Positions 34,407 to 42,177 of a DNA stretch of 64,000 nucleotides are shown here, in pieces (positions within the stretch are counted from its first letter, which is position 1; every line of letters starts with the position of its first letter). The DNA is from HGM11368 sp051883455 (GTDB lineage: Bacteria > Bacillota > Clostridia > Christensenellales > UBA3700). The stretch covers positions 189,240 to 253,239 of the forward strand of contig JBJETT010000008.1 of NCBI GenBank assembly GCA_051883455.1, written 5' to 3'. The position numbers and the translations under genes were made by a program. Under the pieces are notes generated by a model. That model saw only the letters and a program-made list of their open reading frames with translations, ran no database searches and was not told where the DNA came from.

Positions 34407-36035
34407 TTATTCTATTGCTATAAAGTAATGATAGTGCGGTTGTCCACCGTAATAACATTCGACCTCGCAGTCCTCGAATTTTTCTTGTATTATCTCTTTG
34501 AGTTCCTCGGCTTGCTCTTTGTCAACGCCCTCGCCGTAATACAAGGTGATAATCTCGCTATCTTCGTCGGCAAGCTTGTCAATCAGCGTCATCGCCGTAT
34601 CTCTCACGCTATTGGATTTGGCAATAATCTTTTTGCCGTCAAGTCCGATGATGTCGCCTTCTTGGATATCAAATCCGTCAAGTTGCGTCGTCCTAACAGC
34701 CGTGGTAACTTGCGCGCATTTCATATCCCTAAACGCTCTTTTCATCTCTTTTTCGTTGCCCTTGATATCAATCTCAGGATCGAATACCAACGCCGCGCTA
34801 AGTCCTTGTGCGACCTCTTTGGTAGGTATGACTACGCACTTTTTGGAGGTAAGCTCGCAAGCCTTTTCCGCTGCAAGAATAATGTTGCTATTGTTAGGCA
34901 AAATGACTACGTTGTCAGAATTGATTTTTTCGATTGCGTTGAGAATATCCTCTACGCTTGGGTTCATGGTTTGACCACCCTCGATTACTTCGTCTACGTA
35001 CATATCCTTGAAGAGCTTACTAAGTCCGTCGCCCGCACAAATTGCCATCATTGCGATAGGCTTTTTGTTAGCTTGACGTTGCTTTTGCAATTCTCTATTT
35101 TGCTCAAGCATATTCTCTATCTTAACCTTGTCCAATTCTCCTAGCTGCAAAGCCCAATACAAAGCTCTGTTAGGTTGGTTAGTGTGAACGTGCACTTTGA
35201 TGAGGTGTGTATCACCTATAGCAATAACACAATCACCAATAGTCATAAGCTTGTCACGCAACTTTTCAACGTCTTCTTCCGTTACGTGCTTCTTGATATT
35301 GATGACGAAGTACTCGGTGCAATAAGCAAACTTGATATTGTCAAGGTCGTGTTCGTCGTCGCCGAAAGCGTCAAGTATAGGCGCAGGGGTAGCCGTCATA
35401 TCGCCCTCTTGCTCGGCAATTTCTTCTCCCTTGAGCACTTTGAGATAGCCTTCAAGCACGGTAATAAGTCCTCTACCACCCGCATCAACCACGCCCGCCT
35501 TTTTGAGTACAGGTAACATCTCAGGAGTCTTTTGGAGGATTTCTTCACCCTTGGCGATTATTTGTTCAAAAAACGTGATAAATGAAGAATTTTTGCTTGC
35601 AATGCTCATTGCATTTTCGGCAATAAATCTAATCACCGTCAAAATCGTGCCTTCCTTAGGCTTAGTAACGGCACCGTAAGCCACTTCTCTTGCGCAAATA
35701 AAAGCTTTGGCAAAGGCTTTGGTATTGAGTTGCTTTTCGTCACTTAGAGTCTTGCACATACCTTTGACAATTTGGGACAAAATAACTCCCGAATTGCCTC
35801 GTGCACCCTTGAGTGCGCCTCGTGCAAATGCGTTGAAAAGGTCGCTTGGCTCGTCAATAACAACGTTTTGAATTTCTTTGACGGCAGACGCCATAGTCAT
35901 GGACATATTGGTGCCCGTATCGCCGTCAGGAACAGGAAAAACGTTTAAAGAATCTATCATTGCTTTGTTGGCGCTGAGGTTTTTGTATCCGCCCTCAAAC
36001 ATCTCCGTCAACTTAGCGACGTCTAATATTTTCAT
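34407..36035 (-). CDS. DAK2-domain kinase YloV (FakA-like)
   Basis: A 542-residue protein. The N-terminal DAK2/DhaL nucleotide-binding domain has PVPDGDTGTNMSMTM (about 33-47) and GARGNSGVILSQI; the C-terminal half is the YloV/DegV-like fatty-acid-kinase domain. Homologues phosphorylate fatty acids bound to FakB. No fakB is in the window, so the physiological partner is unclear. It follows the Asp23-family gene by 9 nt, the same pair as in Bacillus. GGAGAT precedes the ATG. Confidence 0.88.
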   Translation of the reverse strand: MKILDVAKLTEMFEGGYKNLSANKAMIDSLNVFPVPDGDTGTNMSMTMASAVKEIQNVVIDEPSDLFNAFARGALKGARGNSGVILSQIVKGMCKTLSDEKQLNTKAFAKAFICAREVAYGAVTKPKEGTILTVIRFIAENAMSIASKNSSFITFFEQIIAKGEEILQKTPEMLPVLKKAGVVDAGGRGLITVLEGYLKVLKGEEIAEQEGDMTATPAPILDAFGDDEHDLDNIKFAYCTEYFVINIKKHVTEEDVEKLRDKLMTIGDCVIAIGDTHLIKVHVHTNQPNRALYWALQLGELDKVKIENMLEQNRELQKQRQANKKPIAMMAICAGDGLSKLFKDMYVDEVIEGGQTMNPSVEDILNAIEKINSDNVVILPNNSNIILAAEKACELTSKKCVVIPTKEVAQGLSAALVFDPEIDIKGNEKEMKRAFRDMKCAQVTTAVRTTQLDGFDIQEGDIIGLDGKKIIAKSNSVRDTAMTLIDKLADEDSEIITLYYGEGVDKEQAEELKEIIQEKFEDCEVECYYGGQPHYHYFIAIE

Positions 36036-36044
36036 ATATCTCCA

Positions 36045-36395
36045 CTATACCTTGACTCCAACCACGTTGACGACAACGCTCTCTACTCTCATACCCGTAT
36101 AGGCCTCGACGTTGTACTTGACTGTCTCTTTGATGGAGTCGGTAACTGCCGTTATGTTGACGCCCGCGCCAAGCACAACGAACATTTCGATGTTTATTTT
36201 GTTTTTGACTGTGGTAACTTTGACGCCTTTGCCGGCAATTTGTTTGTTAAAAAGTGATTTGATGCTGTCGGTCAAAGTTCTGGATACCAAATCCATGACT
36301 CCGTAGCAGTCCATACAAGCGTTGGACGCTGTCATGGCAATGGCAGAGTCGGTGATAACTATCTTTCCGTAATAATTAGAAGTCGTCACAGCCAT
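36045..36395 (-). CDS. Asp23/Gls24 family protein YloU
   Basis: A 116-residue protein of the Asp23 (alkaline shock) family, a small alpha/beta protein linked with envelope stress. Typical features are the early YYGKIVITDSAIAM, the VTTVKNKINIEMFVVLGAGVNI strand region and the VVNVVGVKV end. It heads the yloU-yloV unit. There is no Shine-Dalgarno and the -10 box ends 6 nt before the ATG, so the mRNA may be leaderless. Confidence 0.9.
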   Translation of the reverse strand: MAVTTSNYYGKIVITDSAIAMTASNACMDCYGVMDLVSRTLTDSIKSLFNKQIAGKGVKVTTVKNKINIEMFVVLGAGVNITAVTDSIKETVKYNVEAYTGMRVESVVVNVVGVKV

Positions 36396-36401
36396 GGTTT
36401 T

Positions 36402-36430
36402 ATTTTACACTTATGAGCACTTATTTGCAA
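36402..36430 (-). promoter_or_regulatory. yloU-yloV promoter, predicted leaderless
   Basis: On the minus strand: -35 TTGCAA (36430-36425), 17-nt spacer, -10 TAAAAT (36407-36402), then AAAACC and the ATG. Confidence 0.65.
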
Positions 36431-36510
36431 GCATTTTGGATAATTTAACGCTTTGCATTATTATTTTATCTATATTTAGCAAAAAAAATTAAAAAATCGT
36501 TCAATTTTTC

Positions 36511-36539
36511 TTGCGTTATTTTTCGGTTGATGATAAGAT
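36511..36539 (+). promoter_or_regulatory. rpmB promoter
   Basis: -35 TTGCGT (36511-36516), 17-nt spacer, -10 TAAGAT (36534-36539). The 29-nt leader contains AGGAGGT. Confidence 0.55.
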
Positions 36540-36574
36540 TACTATTGCAAGATTTCTAGCAGGAGGTATAGTAT

Positions 36575-36766
36575 ATGTCAAGAGTATGTGCAATTTGCGG
36601 AAAAGGACAACAAACCGGCAACCTCGTTAGCCACTCCAACCGTAAAAGCAGAACAGCGTGGAGAGCCAACGTTCAAAAGGTGAAAGTTGTCAAAGAAAAC
36701 GGCGCTACCGAGAGTATGTACGTCTGCACAAGATGTTTGCGTAGCGGTAACGTAGAACGCGCTTAA
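36575..36766 (+). CDS. rpmB: 50S ribosomal protein L28
   Basis: A 63-residue L28. It starts MSRVCAICGKG and contains NLVSHSNRKSRTAWRANVQKV and a C-terminal CTRC. The two Cys pairs (CAIC, CTRC) mark the zinc-binding C+ form. The strong AGGAGGT ribosome binding site and its own terminator fit high expression. It is transcribed opposite to spoVM and yloU on either side, as in Bacillus. Confidence 0.97.
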   Translation: MSRVCAICGKGQQTGNLVSHSNRKSRTAWRANVQKVKVVKENGATESMYVCTRCLRSGNVERA

Positions 36767-36784
36767 TTTTTCTGCACAATCGAG

Positions 36785-36809
36785 GACGCCTATTTAGGCG
36801 TCTTTTTTT
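36785..36809 (+). terminator. rpmB terminator
   Basis: GACGCC TATTTA GGCGTC followed by seven T. Confidence 0.88.
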
Positions 36810-36820
36810 ATCAAAAAAGC

Positions 36821-36850
36821 AAAAAAAACAGGGGCAACACTGCCCTGTTT
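36821..36850 (-). terminator. spoVM-side terminator of the long leftward operon
   Basis: ACAGGG(G)CA/TGCCCTGT stem with loop ACAC; the minus strand continues in eight T. It follows the spoVM stop by a few bases. Confidence 0.85.
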
Positions 36851-36851
36851 T

Positions 36852-36935
36852 TTATCTTATCAGACACTTTTTGGGTACTATCAGCCTCAAAAACTTTTTG
36901 ATCATCTTAGGCGGATTGATACATATTATTCTCAT
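36852..36935 (-). CDS. spoVM: SpoVM-like sporulation peptide
   Basis: A 27-residue ORF: MRIICINPPKMIKKFLRLIV followed by PKKCLIR. SpoVM is a tiny amphipathic helix that recognises the curved forespore membrane and anchors the spore coat and cortex machinery. Length, basic amphipathic pattern and Pro9 (the residue important in B. subtilis SpoVM) all agree. GGAGGTG precedes the ATG, and a terminator follows. Position between rpe and rpmB matches Bacillus. It implies the organism, or its recent ancestor, makes endospores. Confidence 0.85.
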   Translation of the reverse strand: MRIICINPPKMIKKFLRLIVPKKCLIR

Positions 36936-36980
36936 AAGCACACCTCCATTGTACAAGGTATGCTACTAGCTAAAGATTTG

Positions 36981-37631
36981 TTAATTCAAGCAATTCTTGA
37001 TATCTTTGACGGCTTGCGCGGGGTCGGACGCGCCAAACACGCTACTGCCCGCAACTACCACGTCAACGCCTCGCTCTACCATTTCTTTGACGTTGGACAC
37101 AGTGACGCCACCGTCTAGCTCTATCAAAAATCTTCCCTTAGAAAGCTCTTTGAGCTGGTTGATTTTGTCTAGCACGCTAGTGATAAACTTTTGACCGCCA
37201 AACCCAGGGAATACGCCCATAAGCATAACTACGTCAACCTTGTCAGCGTACGGCAGTATAGTGTCCACTTCGACGTCGGGATTGAGCACTAGTCCTGCAT
37301 TTTTGCCTTGCGCTCTTATGTAGTCGAGCGTTGCGCCTACGTTAGAGCAAGTCTCGGCGTGAAAGGTCACGACGTCTGCACCCGCCTCGATAAATCTAGG
37401 AATATAGGTCTCGGGACTATCTATCATCAGGTGTACGTCCAAAGTCATATCCGTCTCTTTTCTAAGGGCCTTGACCATCGGCATACCAAAAGTGATATTA
37501 GGCACGAATTTGCCGTCCATCACGTCGCAATGCACCCAATCGGCACCCCATTTTTTTAGATTCTTCACAGCCTCGCCCATATAGGCAAAGTCAGCCGACA
37601 AAATCGACGGCGCAACTAGTATCTCAGTCAT
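36981..37631 (-). CDS. rpe: ribulose-phosphate 3-epimerase
   Basis: A 216-residue TIM-barrel enzyme of the pentose phosphate pathway, interconverting ribulose 5-phosphate and xylulose 5-phosphate. Motifs: APSILSADFAYMGEAV (about 7-22), HCDVMDGKFVPNITFG with metal His and Asp, HLMI, GFGGQKF and ELDGGV near the C-terminus. It overlaps rsgA by 8 nt. The thiN gene normally found between rpe and spoVM in Bacillus is absent. Confidence 0.97.
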   Translation of the reverse strand: MTEILVAPSILSADFAYMGEAVKNLKKWGADWVHCDVMDGKFVPNITFGMPMVKALRKETDMTLDVHLMIDSPETYIPRFIEAGADVVTFHAETCSNVGATLDYIRAQGKNAGLVLNPDVEVDTILPYADKVDVVMLMGVFPGFGGQKFITSVLDKINQLKELSKGRFLIELDGGVTVSNVKEMVERGVDVVVAGSSVFGASDPAQAVKDIKNCLN

Positions 37632-38523
37632 ATCTTTTCTCCCATCTCCTTTTTATATCCTTATACAAACGTATATATCTCTCGTATCTTTCTCTTGACA
37701 ATTTGCCTTGTTCTACGGCATTCTTTACTCCACACACCTCTTCGTCGCTGTGCGTACAGCTTCTAAATCTGCAATCTACCGCAAACTCTTCAAAATCAGT
37801 ATAATATCGGTGCAACGACGTAGGGTCGACTAGCGGCATCTCCAGCATGCTAAATCCGCAAGTGTCGGCAATCTTAGTACCGTCGTCAAGCTCAATTATC
37901 TCTACGTGGCGAGTGGTATTTTTGCCTCTCTCGCCCTTCTTGGACAGGTCGCCGACCTTCATCTTTTGCTGACCGCAAATAGTGTTGATAAGTGACGATT
38001 TGCCTACCGCCGACTGTCCTGCAAGGCATACGTATCTACCTCTAATTTTGTCCATAAGTTCGTCGATACCTTGCCTAGTCTGCGTGCTGATGATGATAAT
38101 GTCCGCCATATCTTGATAGTCTTGCACCACCTGTTGCAATACGTCCTCAGCCCCGTCAAGGTCTGCCTTATTGACGCAAATTATAGGGTCAACCCCTTGT
38201 TCGGTAGCTCCTATGATGAGTTTGTCCACCAACAGCATATCGGGCTTAGGCACGGGAGCAAGCACGATGACGATAGCCTCGATATTGCTTATATAAGGTC
38301 TAACGAGCATACTCTTGCGAGGCAAGACCTCTTCGATCACGCCCTCTTTGTCCGCCACCACCGACACCATATCGCCTATATATATTTCTCCGTTTCGCTT
38401 GAGCTTTCCTCTAGCAAAACACTTGAATGTCTCGCCTTGGTCCGTCTTGACGGTATATATGCCACCCATTCCTTTGACAACTTGTCCTACAACCTTCTTT
38501 TTGATATTACACCTCACCTGCAA
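37624..38523 (-). CDS. rsgA: ribosome small-subunit biogenesis GTPase RsgA
   Basis: A 299-residue circularly permuted GTPase. N-terminal OB domain; GTPase motifs in permuted order: NKAD (G4), GQSAVGKSSLIN (G1), DTCGF (G3); C-terminal zinc knuckle CRFRSCTHSDEEVC. It aids late 30S maturation. The start is uncertain: TTG 38523 and GTG 38517 are possible, both inside the end of rlmN, with no clean ribosome binding site. Overlap of the two genes indicates coupling. Confidence 0.94.
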   Translation of the reverse strand: MQVRCNIKKKVVGQVVKGMGGIYTVKTDQGETFKCFARGKLKRNGEIYIGDMVSVVADKEGVIEEVLPRKSMLVRPYISNIEAIVIVLAPVPKPDMLLVDKLIIGATEQGVDPIICVNKADLDGAEDVLQQVVQDYQDMADIIIISTQTRQGIDELMDKIRGRYVCLAGQSAVGKSSLINTICGQQKMKVGDLSKKGERGKNTTRHVEIIELDDGTKIADTCGFSMLEMPLVDPTSLHRYYTDFEEFAVDCRFRSCTHSDEEVCGVKNAVEQGKLSRERYERYIRLYKDIKRRWEKRYD

Positions 38524-39547
38524 TATATTTTCTTCTCAGCTGACCGCATGCGCCGTCAATATCTGCCCCCATACTTCTGCGAATGGTGCAACTGACGCCG
38601 TTTTTCTCTAGCCTAAGTTTAAACTTCTTTATTTTTTCGTCGTCCGAGCTATTAAGCCCCTTTTCTTTGACGTAGTTAAGCCTAATAAGATTGATATGAC
38701 AAGGCAGTCCCTTGACGAGTCTGGACAGCTCTTCGGCGCATTCTACGCTGTCGTTGAGCCCTCCAACCATAGAATACTCGAAGATTATCCTCCTACCACT
38801 CTTGTCAAAATAATATCTCACGGCTTGAATAATATCGTTGACGCCGTATTTGTTGGCAACTGGCATTATCTTCTTCCTAATTTCGTCGTTGGGCGCGTGC
38901 AATGATATCGTCAAGGTGATTCCGTAGTTTTCGTCGGCAAGGCGCTTGATTTGTTCGCATAGTCCGCAAGTCGAGAGAGATATGTTTCTTCTCGATATAT
39001 TCAAGCCCTTCTCGTCGCTCACCAACCTCAAAAATTTGGTGGTGTTGTCGTAGTTATCCAAAGGCTCGCCACTTCCCATAAGCACGATATTGGTGATTGC
39101 TCTCTTGTCGTCCGACTTGTTGTCGCGGTTGACGGCAACCACTTGCGAGAGTATCTCTCCCGCCGACAAATTGCGCACCAAGCCGTTTAGCCCCGAAGCG
39201 CAAAAGGCGCAATTCATTCTGCATCCCACTTGCGTAGAAACGCATATCGTGTTGCCGTACTTGTATTTCATCAACACGCCTTCGATGACGTTGTTGTCCC
39301 ACAACTTAAAAATATACTTCTTGGTGCCGTCTATCTTAGACTCCACGCAATGCACGATTTCTACGCCTTGCGCCGTATAGCCCTCGTTTTGCAAATAATC
39401 CTTCAACGACTTAGGCAAGTTGATTTCATCAAGTTTTGCGCCCCTATAAAGTCCATCAAACAATTGGGTGGCGCGATAGCTTGCCTCACCCGATTGTGAT
39501 ACTATATTTTTGATTTCCTCAAAGGTATAGTCGAGCAATATTTTCAT
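38507..39547 (-). CDS. rlmN: 23S rRNA (A2503-C2)/tRNA (A37-C2) methyltransferase RlmN
   Basis: A 346-residue radical SAM methyltransferase. The cluster motif is CRMNCAFC (about 112-119), with MGSGEPLDN, and SLHAPNDEIR farther on; a catalytic Cys lies near the C-terminus (CTIRRSMGADIDGACGQL). Length typical. It follows rsmB by 32 nt and runs directly into rsgA, with prpC and prkC missing. Confidence 0.96.
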   Translation of the reverse strand: MKILLDYTFEEIKNIVSQSGEASYRATQLFDGLYRGAKLDEINLPKSLKDYLQNEGYTAQGVEIVHCVESKIDGTKKYIFKLWDNNVIEGVLMKYKYGNTICVSTQVGCRMNCAFCASGLNGLVRNLSAGEILSQVVAVNRDNKSDDKRAITNIVLMGSGEPLDNYDNTTKFLRLVSDEKGLNISRRNISLSTCGLCEQIKRLADENYGITLTISLHAPNDEIRKKIMPVANKYGVNDIIQAVRYYFDKSGRRIIFEYSMVGGLNDSVECAEELSRLVKGLPCHINLIRLNYVKEKGLNSSDDEKIKKFKLRLEKNGVSCTIRRSMGADIDGACGQLRRKYIAGEV

Positions 39548-39579
39548 ATTTTCGTCGTTTTCTCCCTCTACGATAGCTC

Positions 39580-40815
39580 TTATTTTCTTGCCAGCACAGC
39601 CACGAAAAAGCCGTCGGTGCCTTGGTCGTCGGGCAAATATTGTTTAAAGCTCTCCACCGTCCACTCGGGGTTTTCTTTGACAAACCTACCCACGATATTG
39701 TAGTTTTCTTCTCTAAGCAAGGTGCAAGTGGAATATATCACCTTACCGCCGATTTTGGCGTATTTGCAAGCGTTGGTGAGCAAAGCGTATTGCGTCTTGG
39801 TCAGCTCTTCCACCCCTTGCATATCTAGGCTAAGGTATATATCGGGTTTCTTTTTGGCTACGCCTAGTCCGCTACAAGGCACGTCGCATAGAACCTTGTC
39901 GAAGAGCCCCTCAAAGCCAGCCACAAATTGCGTAGAATCTTGCTCCATCACCGATATTCCGCTAGCTTGCATACGATTGATATAAGATTGTATCAACTCC
40001 ACTCTATGAGGATGAAGCTCGCACGCAACGACCTCAACATTAGGCGCTTGTTCGGCTATATACAGTGACTTGCCACCCGGGGCAGCGCACATATCCAACA
40101 CCTTGTCACCGCTCTTGATTTGCATTGCCTGCACGCAACGCATAGAAGTTGTCGATTGTATAGTAATCAAGCCGTTGTTGAATAGGTCTCTTAGTTTTTT
40201 GTCGTTTTTTACCCACATACCGCCACAGTCCGACAAACGATATTTGATATCCTTGCGGTCGCATATTTCGCACAAGTGCTTGAGGCTCGTGAGTCTGGTA
40301 TTGGGGCGAATATGCTCTTCTTGCACGCTGTTTGCCGACAAAAAGGCTTTTGTCGTATCGTAGCCGTATTGCTTGACGTATTTGTTCACTATCCATAGCG
40401 GCACCGACGCCTCTACCGATAGTTTTTCTACCCTATCCTCAGGCAAAGACGGCTTGTTAGCGATATAATTTTTGAGCAAGCTATTGACGAAGCCTTTGAG
40501 CTGGCGTTTGCCAATAAAAGCCGTCAAGTCAACCATATTGTCCACCACCGCATAGTCGGGCATAGAGTCCATATAGCTGAGGCAATACATACCCATTTTG
40601 AGTACGATTACCACGCTCGCTTGCGGACGCTTCTTGGCAAGGCAAGATAGATAATATTCGAGTTCTACGTTTTTTTCCAGCACGCCGTACACGAGCTTAG
40701 TCACCCAAGCGGCGTTGTTTGCGTAGCCCAACTTTTTGCTCAGCTCAATCGAACCAAACGCCTTGTTTTTGAATATATTGGACAATACGTCGTAGCTTAG
40801 TTGTATATCACTCAT
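39580..40815 (-). CDS. rsmB: 16S rRNA (cytosine(967)-C5)-methyltransferase RsmB
   Basis: A 411-residue protein with an N-terminal NusB-like domain (about 1-130) and a C-terminal SAM methyltransferase domain. Motif I LDMCAAPGGKSLYIAEQ (about 243), catalytic-region DVPCSG and YSTCTL carry the two conserved Cys. It overlaps fmt by 4 nt, the common fmt-rsmB pair. Confidence 0.95.
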   Translation of the reverse strand: MSDIQLSYDVLSNIFKNKAFGSIELSKKLGYANNAAWVTKLVYGVLEKNVELEYYLSCLAKKRPQASVVIVLKMGMYCLSYMDSMPDYAVVDNMVDLTAFIGKRQLKGFVNSLLKNYIANKPSLPEDRVEKLSVEASVPLWIVNKYVKQYGYDTTKAFLSANSVQEEHIRPNTRLTSLKHLCEICDRKDIKYRLSDCGGMWVKNDKKLRDLFNNGLITIQSTTSMRCVQAMQIKSGDKVLDMCAAPGGKSLYIAEQAPNVEVVACELHPHRVELIQSYINRMQASGISVMEQDSTQFVAGFEGLFDKVLCDVPCSGLGVAKKKPDIYLSLDMQGVEELTKTQYALLTNACKYAKIGGKVIYSTCTLLREENYNIVGRFVKENPEWTVESFKQYLPDDQGTDGFFVAVLARK

Positions 40816-41726
40816 TGCACAGTAGTTCCGTTTTGTATCTTTACGCCCGCAACAAAGCTTGCGGTATCCATTCTTCTTTTGCCTTCCAGTTGCACCTCAA
40901 GCGCTTCGATAGCACCGCCTTTGCAACCAATCTTCATGCTTTTGCCTTGGATTTGGATTTCTCCAATACCCAGCTTGTCTTGAGCGGCCTTGGCACGCCA
41001 AATCTTGAAGATTTTGCCGTCAAGGTAGCAGTATGCCGACGGCCAAGGGTTCATGCCCCTAATTTTGCACAGTATTTCTTGAGCGTTACTATTCCAATCA
41101 ATATGACCGTCCTCTTTGCTAAGCATTGGATAGTGCGTAGCCTTAGAGTGGTCTTGAGGAGTGAATACCGCTCGTCCACTCTCTATGAGCTGTAAGCCCT
41201 CTACCAAAGCCTGTGCGCCAAGTTTTGCAAGCCTGTCAAATAGTTCCCCTGCCGTTTCGTCCTCGCCGATTTCCACGGATTTTTGAAGCAAAACGTCTCC
41301 GCTATCCACTTGCAACGCTGTGCGCATAATCGACACGCCCGTACGCTTTTGACCCGTCAAAATCGACCATTGAATAGGGCTAGAGCCCCTAAACAAAGGT
41401 AGCAACGAAGCGTGCACGTTGATGACGCCATGCTTAGGGATATCGAGTATACTCTGCGAGATAATTTGTCCGTAGGCGCAAGTCACCATAACGTCGGGAG
41501 CAAGACCTCTCAAAATTTCTTCGCCCTCCTCCCTTATTTTTGAAAACTGCAAGACCTTGAGTCCTAAGTCGAGCGCGCGCTGTTTGACGGGGCTAAAAGT
41601 AACCTCTCTACGGTTGCGTTCTTTGTCGGGTTGGGTCACTACTGCCAATATCTCGTGCCCTGCGTCGTAGACGGCTTGGAGCGAATCTACCGCAAAGTCG
41701 GGAGTGCCCAAAAATACTATCTTCAT
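40812..41726 (-). CDS. fmt: methionyl-tRNA formyltransferase
   Basis: A 304-residue enzyme that formylates initiator Met-tRNA with 10-formyl-THF. N-terminal KIVFLGTPDFAV; catalytic region INVHASLLPLFRGSSPIQW (Asn-His pair, about 107-110); VDSGDVL; and an OB-like C-terminal domain that binds tRNA. It overlaps def by 1 nt, so initiation and deformylation enzymes are co-translated. Confidence 0.97.
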   Translation of the reverse strand: MKIVFLGTPDFAVDSLQAVYDAGHEILAVVTQPDKERNRREVTFSPVKQRALDLGLKVLQFSKIREEGEEILRGLAPDVMVTCAYGQIISQSILDIPKHGVINVHASLLPLFRGSSPIQWSILTGQKRTGVSIMRTALQVDSGDVLLQKSVEIGEDETAGELFDRLAKLGAQALVEGLQLIESGRAVFTPQDHSKATHYPMLSKEDGHIDWNSNAQEILCKIRGMNPWPSAYCYLDGKIFKIWRAKAAQDKLGIGEIQIQGKSMKIGCKGGAIEALEVQLEGKRRMDTASFVAGVKIQNGTTVQ

Positions 41727-42169
41727 TATTCTTTGTACTCCTTGTCATAGAAGAGTATGCCGTCAAGGTGGTCTATCTCGTGACAGCACGCCCTTGCAAT
41801 CAATTCTTCGGCTTGCAAAGACATATGATTGCCGTATCTGTCTTGGTATTCTACCGTAACTTTGTATGGTCTTGCTACGTTGCAATTGCGATTAGGTACG
41901 CTCAAACACCCCTCGGGTCCAACTTGTACTCCCTCGGTAGCCACTATGACGGGATTGACAAGTTCTACGTAAAAGTCGTCTACTTCCACCACTGCAAGTC
42001 GTCTATTGATGCCAACTTGTGGTCCTGCCAAGCCTACGCCGTCGGCAGCGAGCATAGTCTGTCTCATATCGTCGAGCAGCTTGCCCAATTTGGCGTCAAA
42101 AACCGTAACTTCCCTGCTCTTTTTGCGCAAAGAAGGTTGTCCGTCCTTTACAATATCTCTGAGTGCCAT
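41726..42169 (-). CDS. def: peptide deformylase
   Basis: A 147-residue Fe/Zn deformylase that removes the formyl group from nascent proteins. The three motifs are GVGLAGPQVG (about 41-50, Gly replacing the more common Ala), EGCLSVP with the metal Cys, and HEIDHLDG with the two metal His and catalytic Glu. AGGAGGAAG precedes the ATG. Confidence 0.97.
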   Translation of the reverse strand: MALRDIVKDGQPSLRKKSREVTVFDAKLGKLLDDMRQTMLAADGVGLAGPQVGINRRLAVVEVDDFYVELVNPVIVATEGVQVGPEGCLSVPNRNCNVARPYKVTVEYQDRYGNHMSLQAEELIARACCHEIDHLDGILFYDKEYKE

Positions 42170-42177
42170 ACTTCCTC

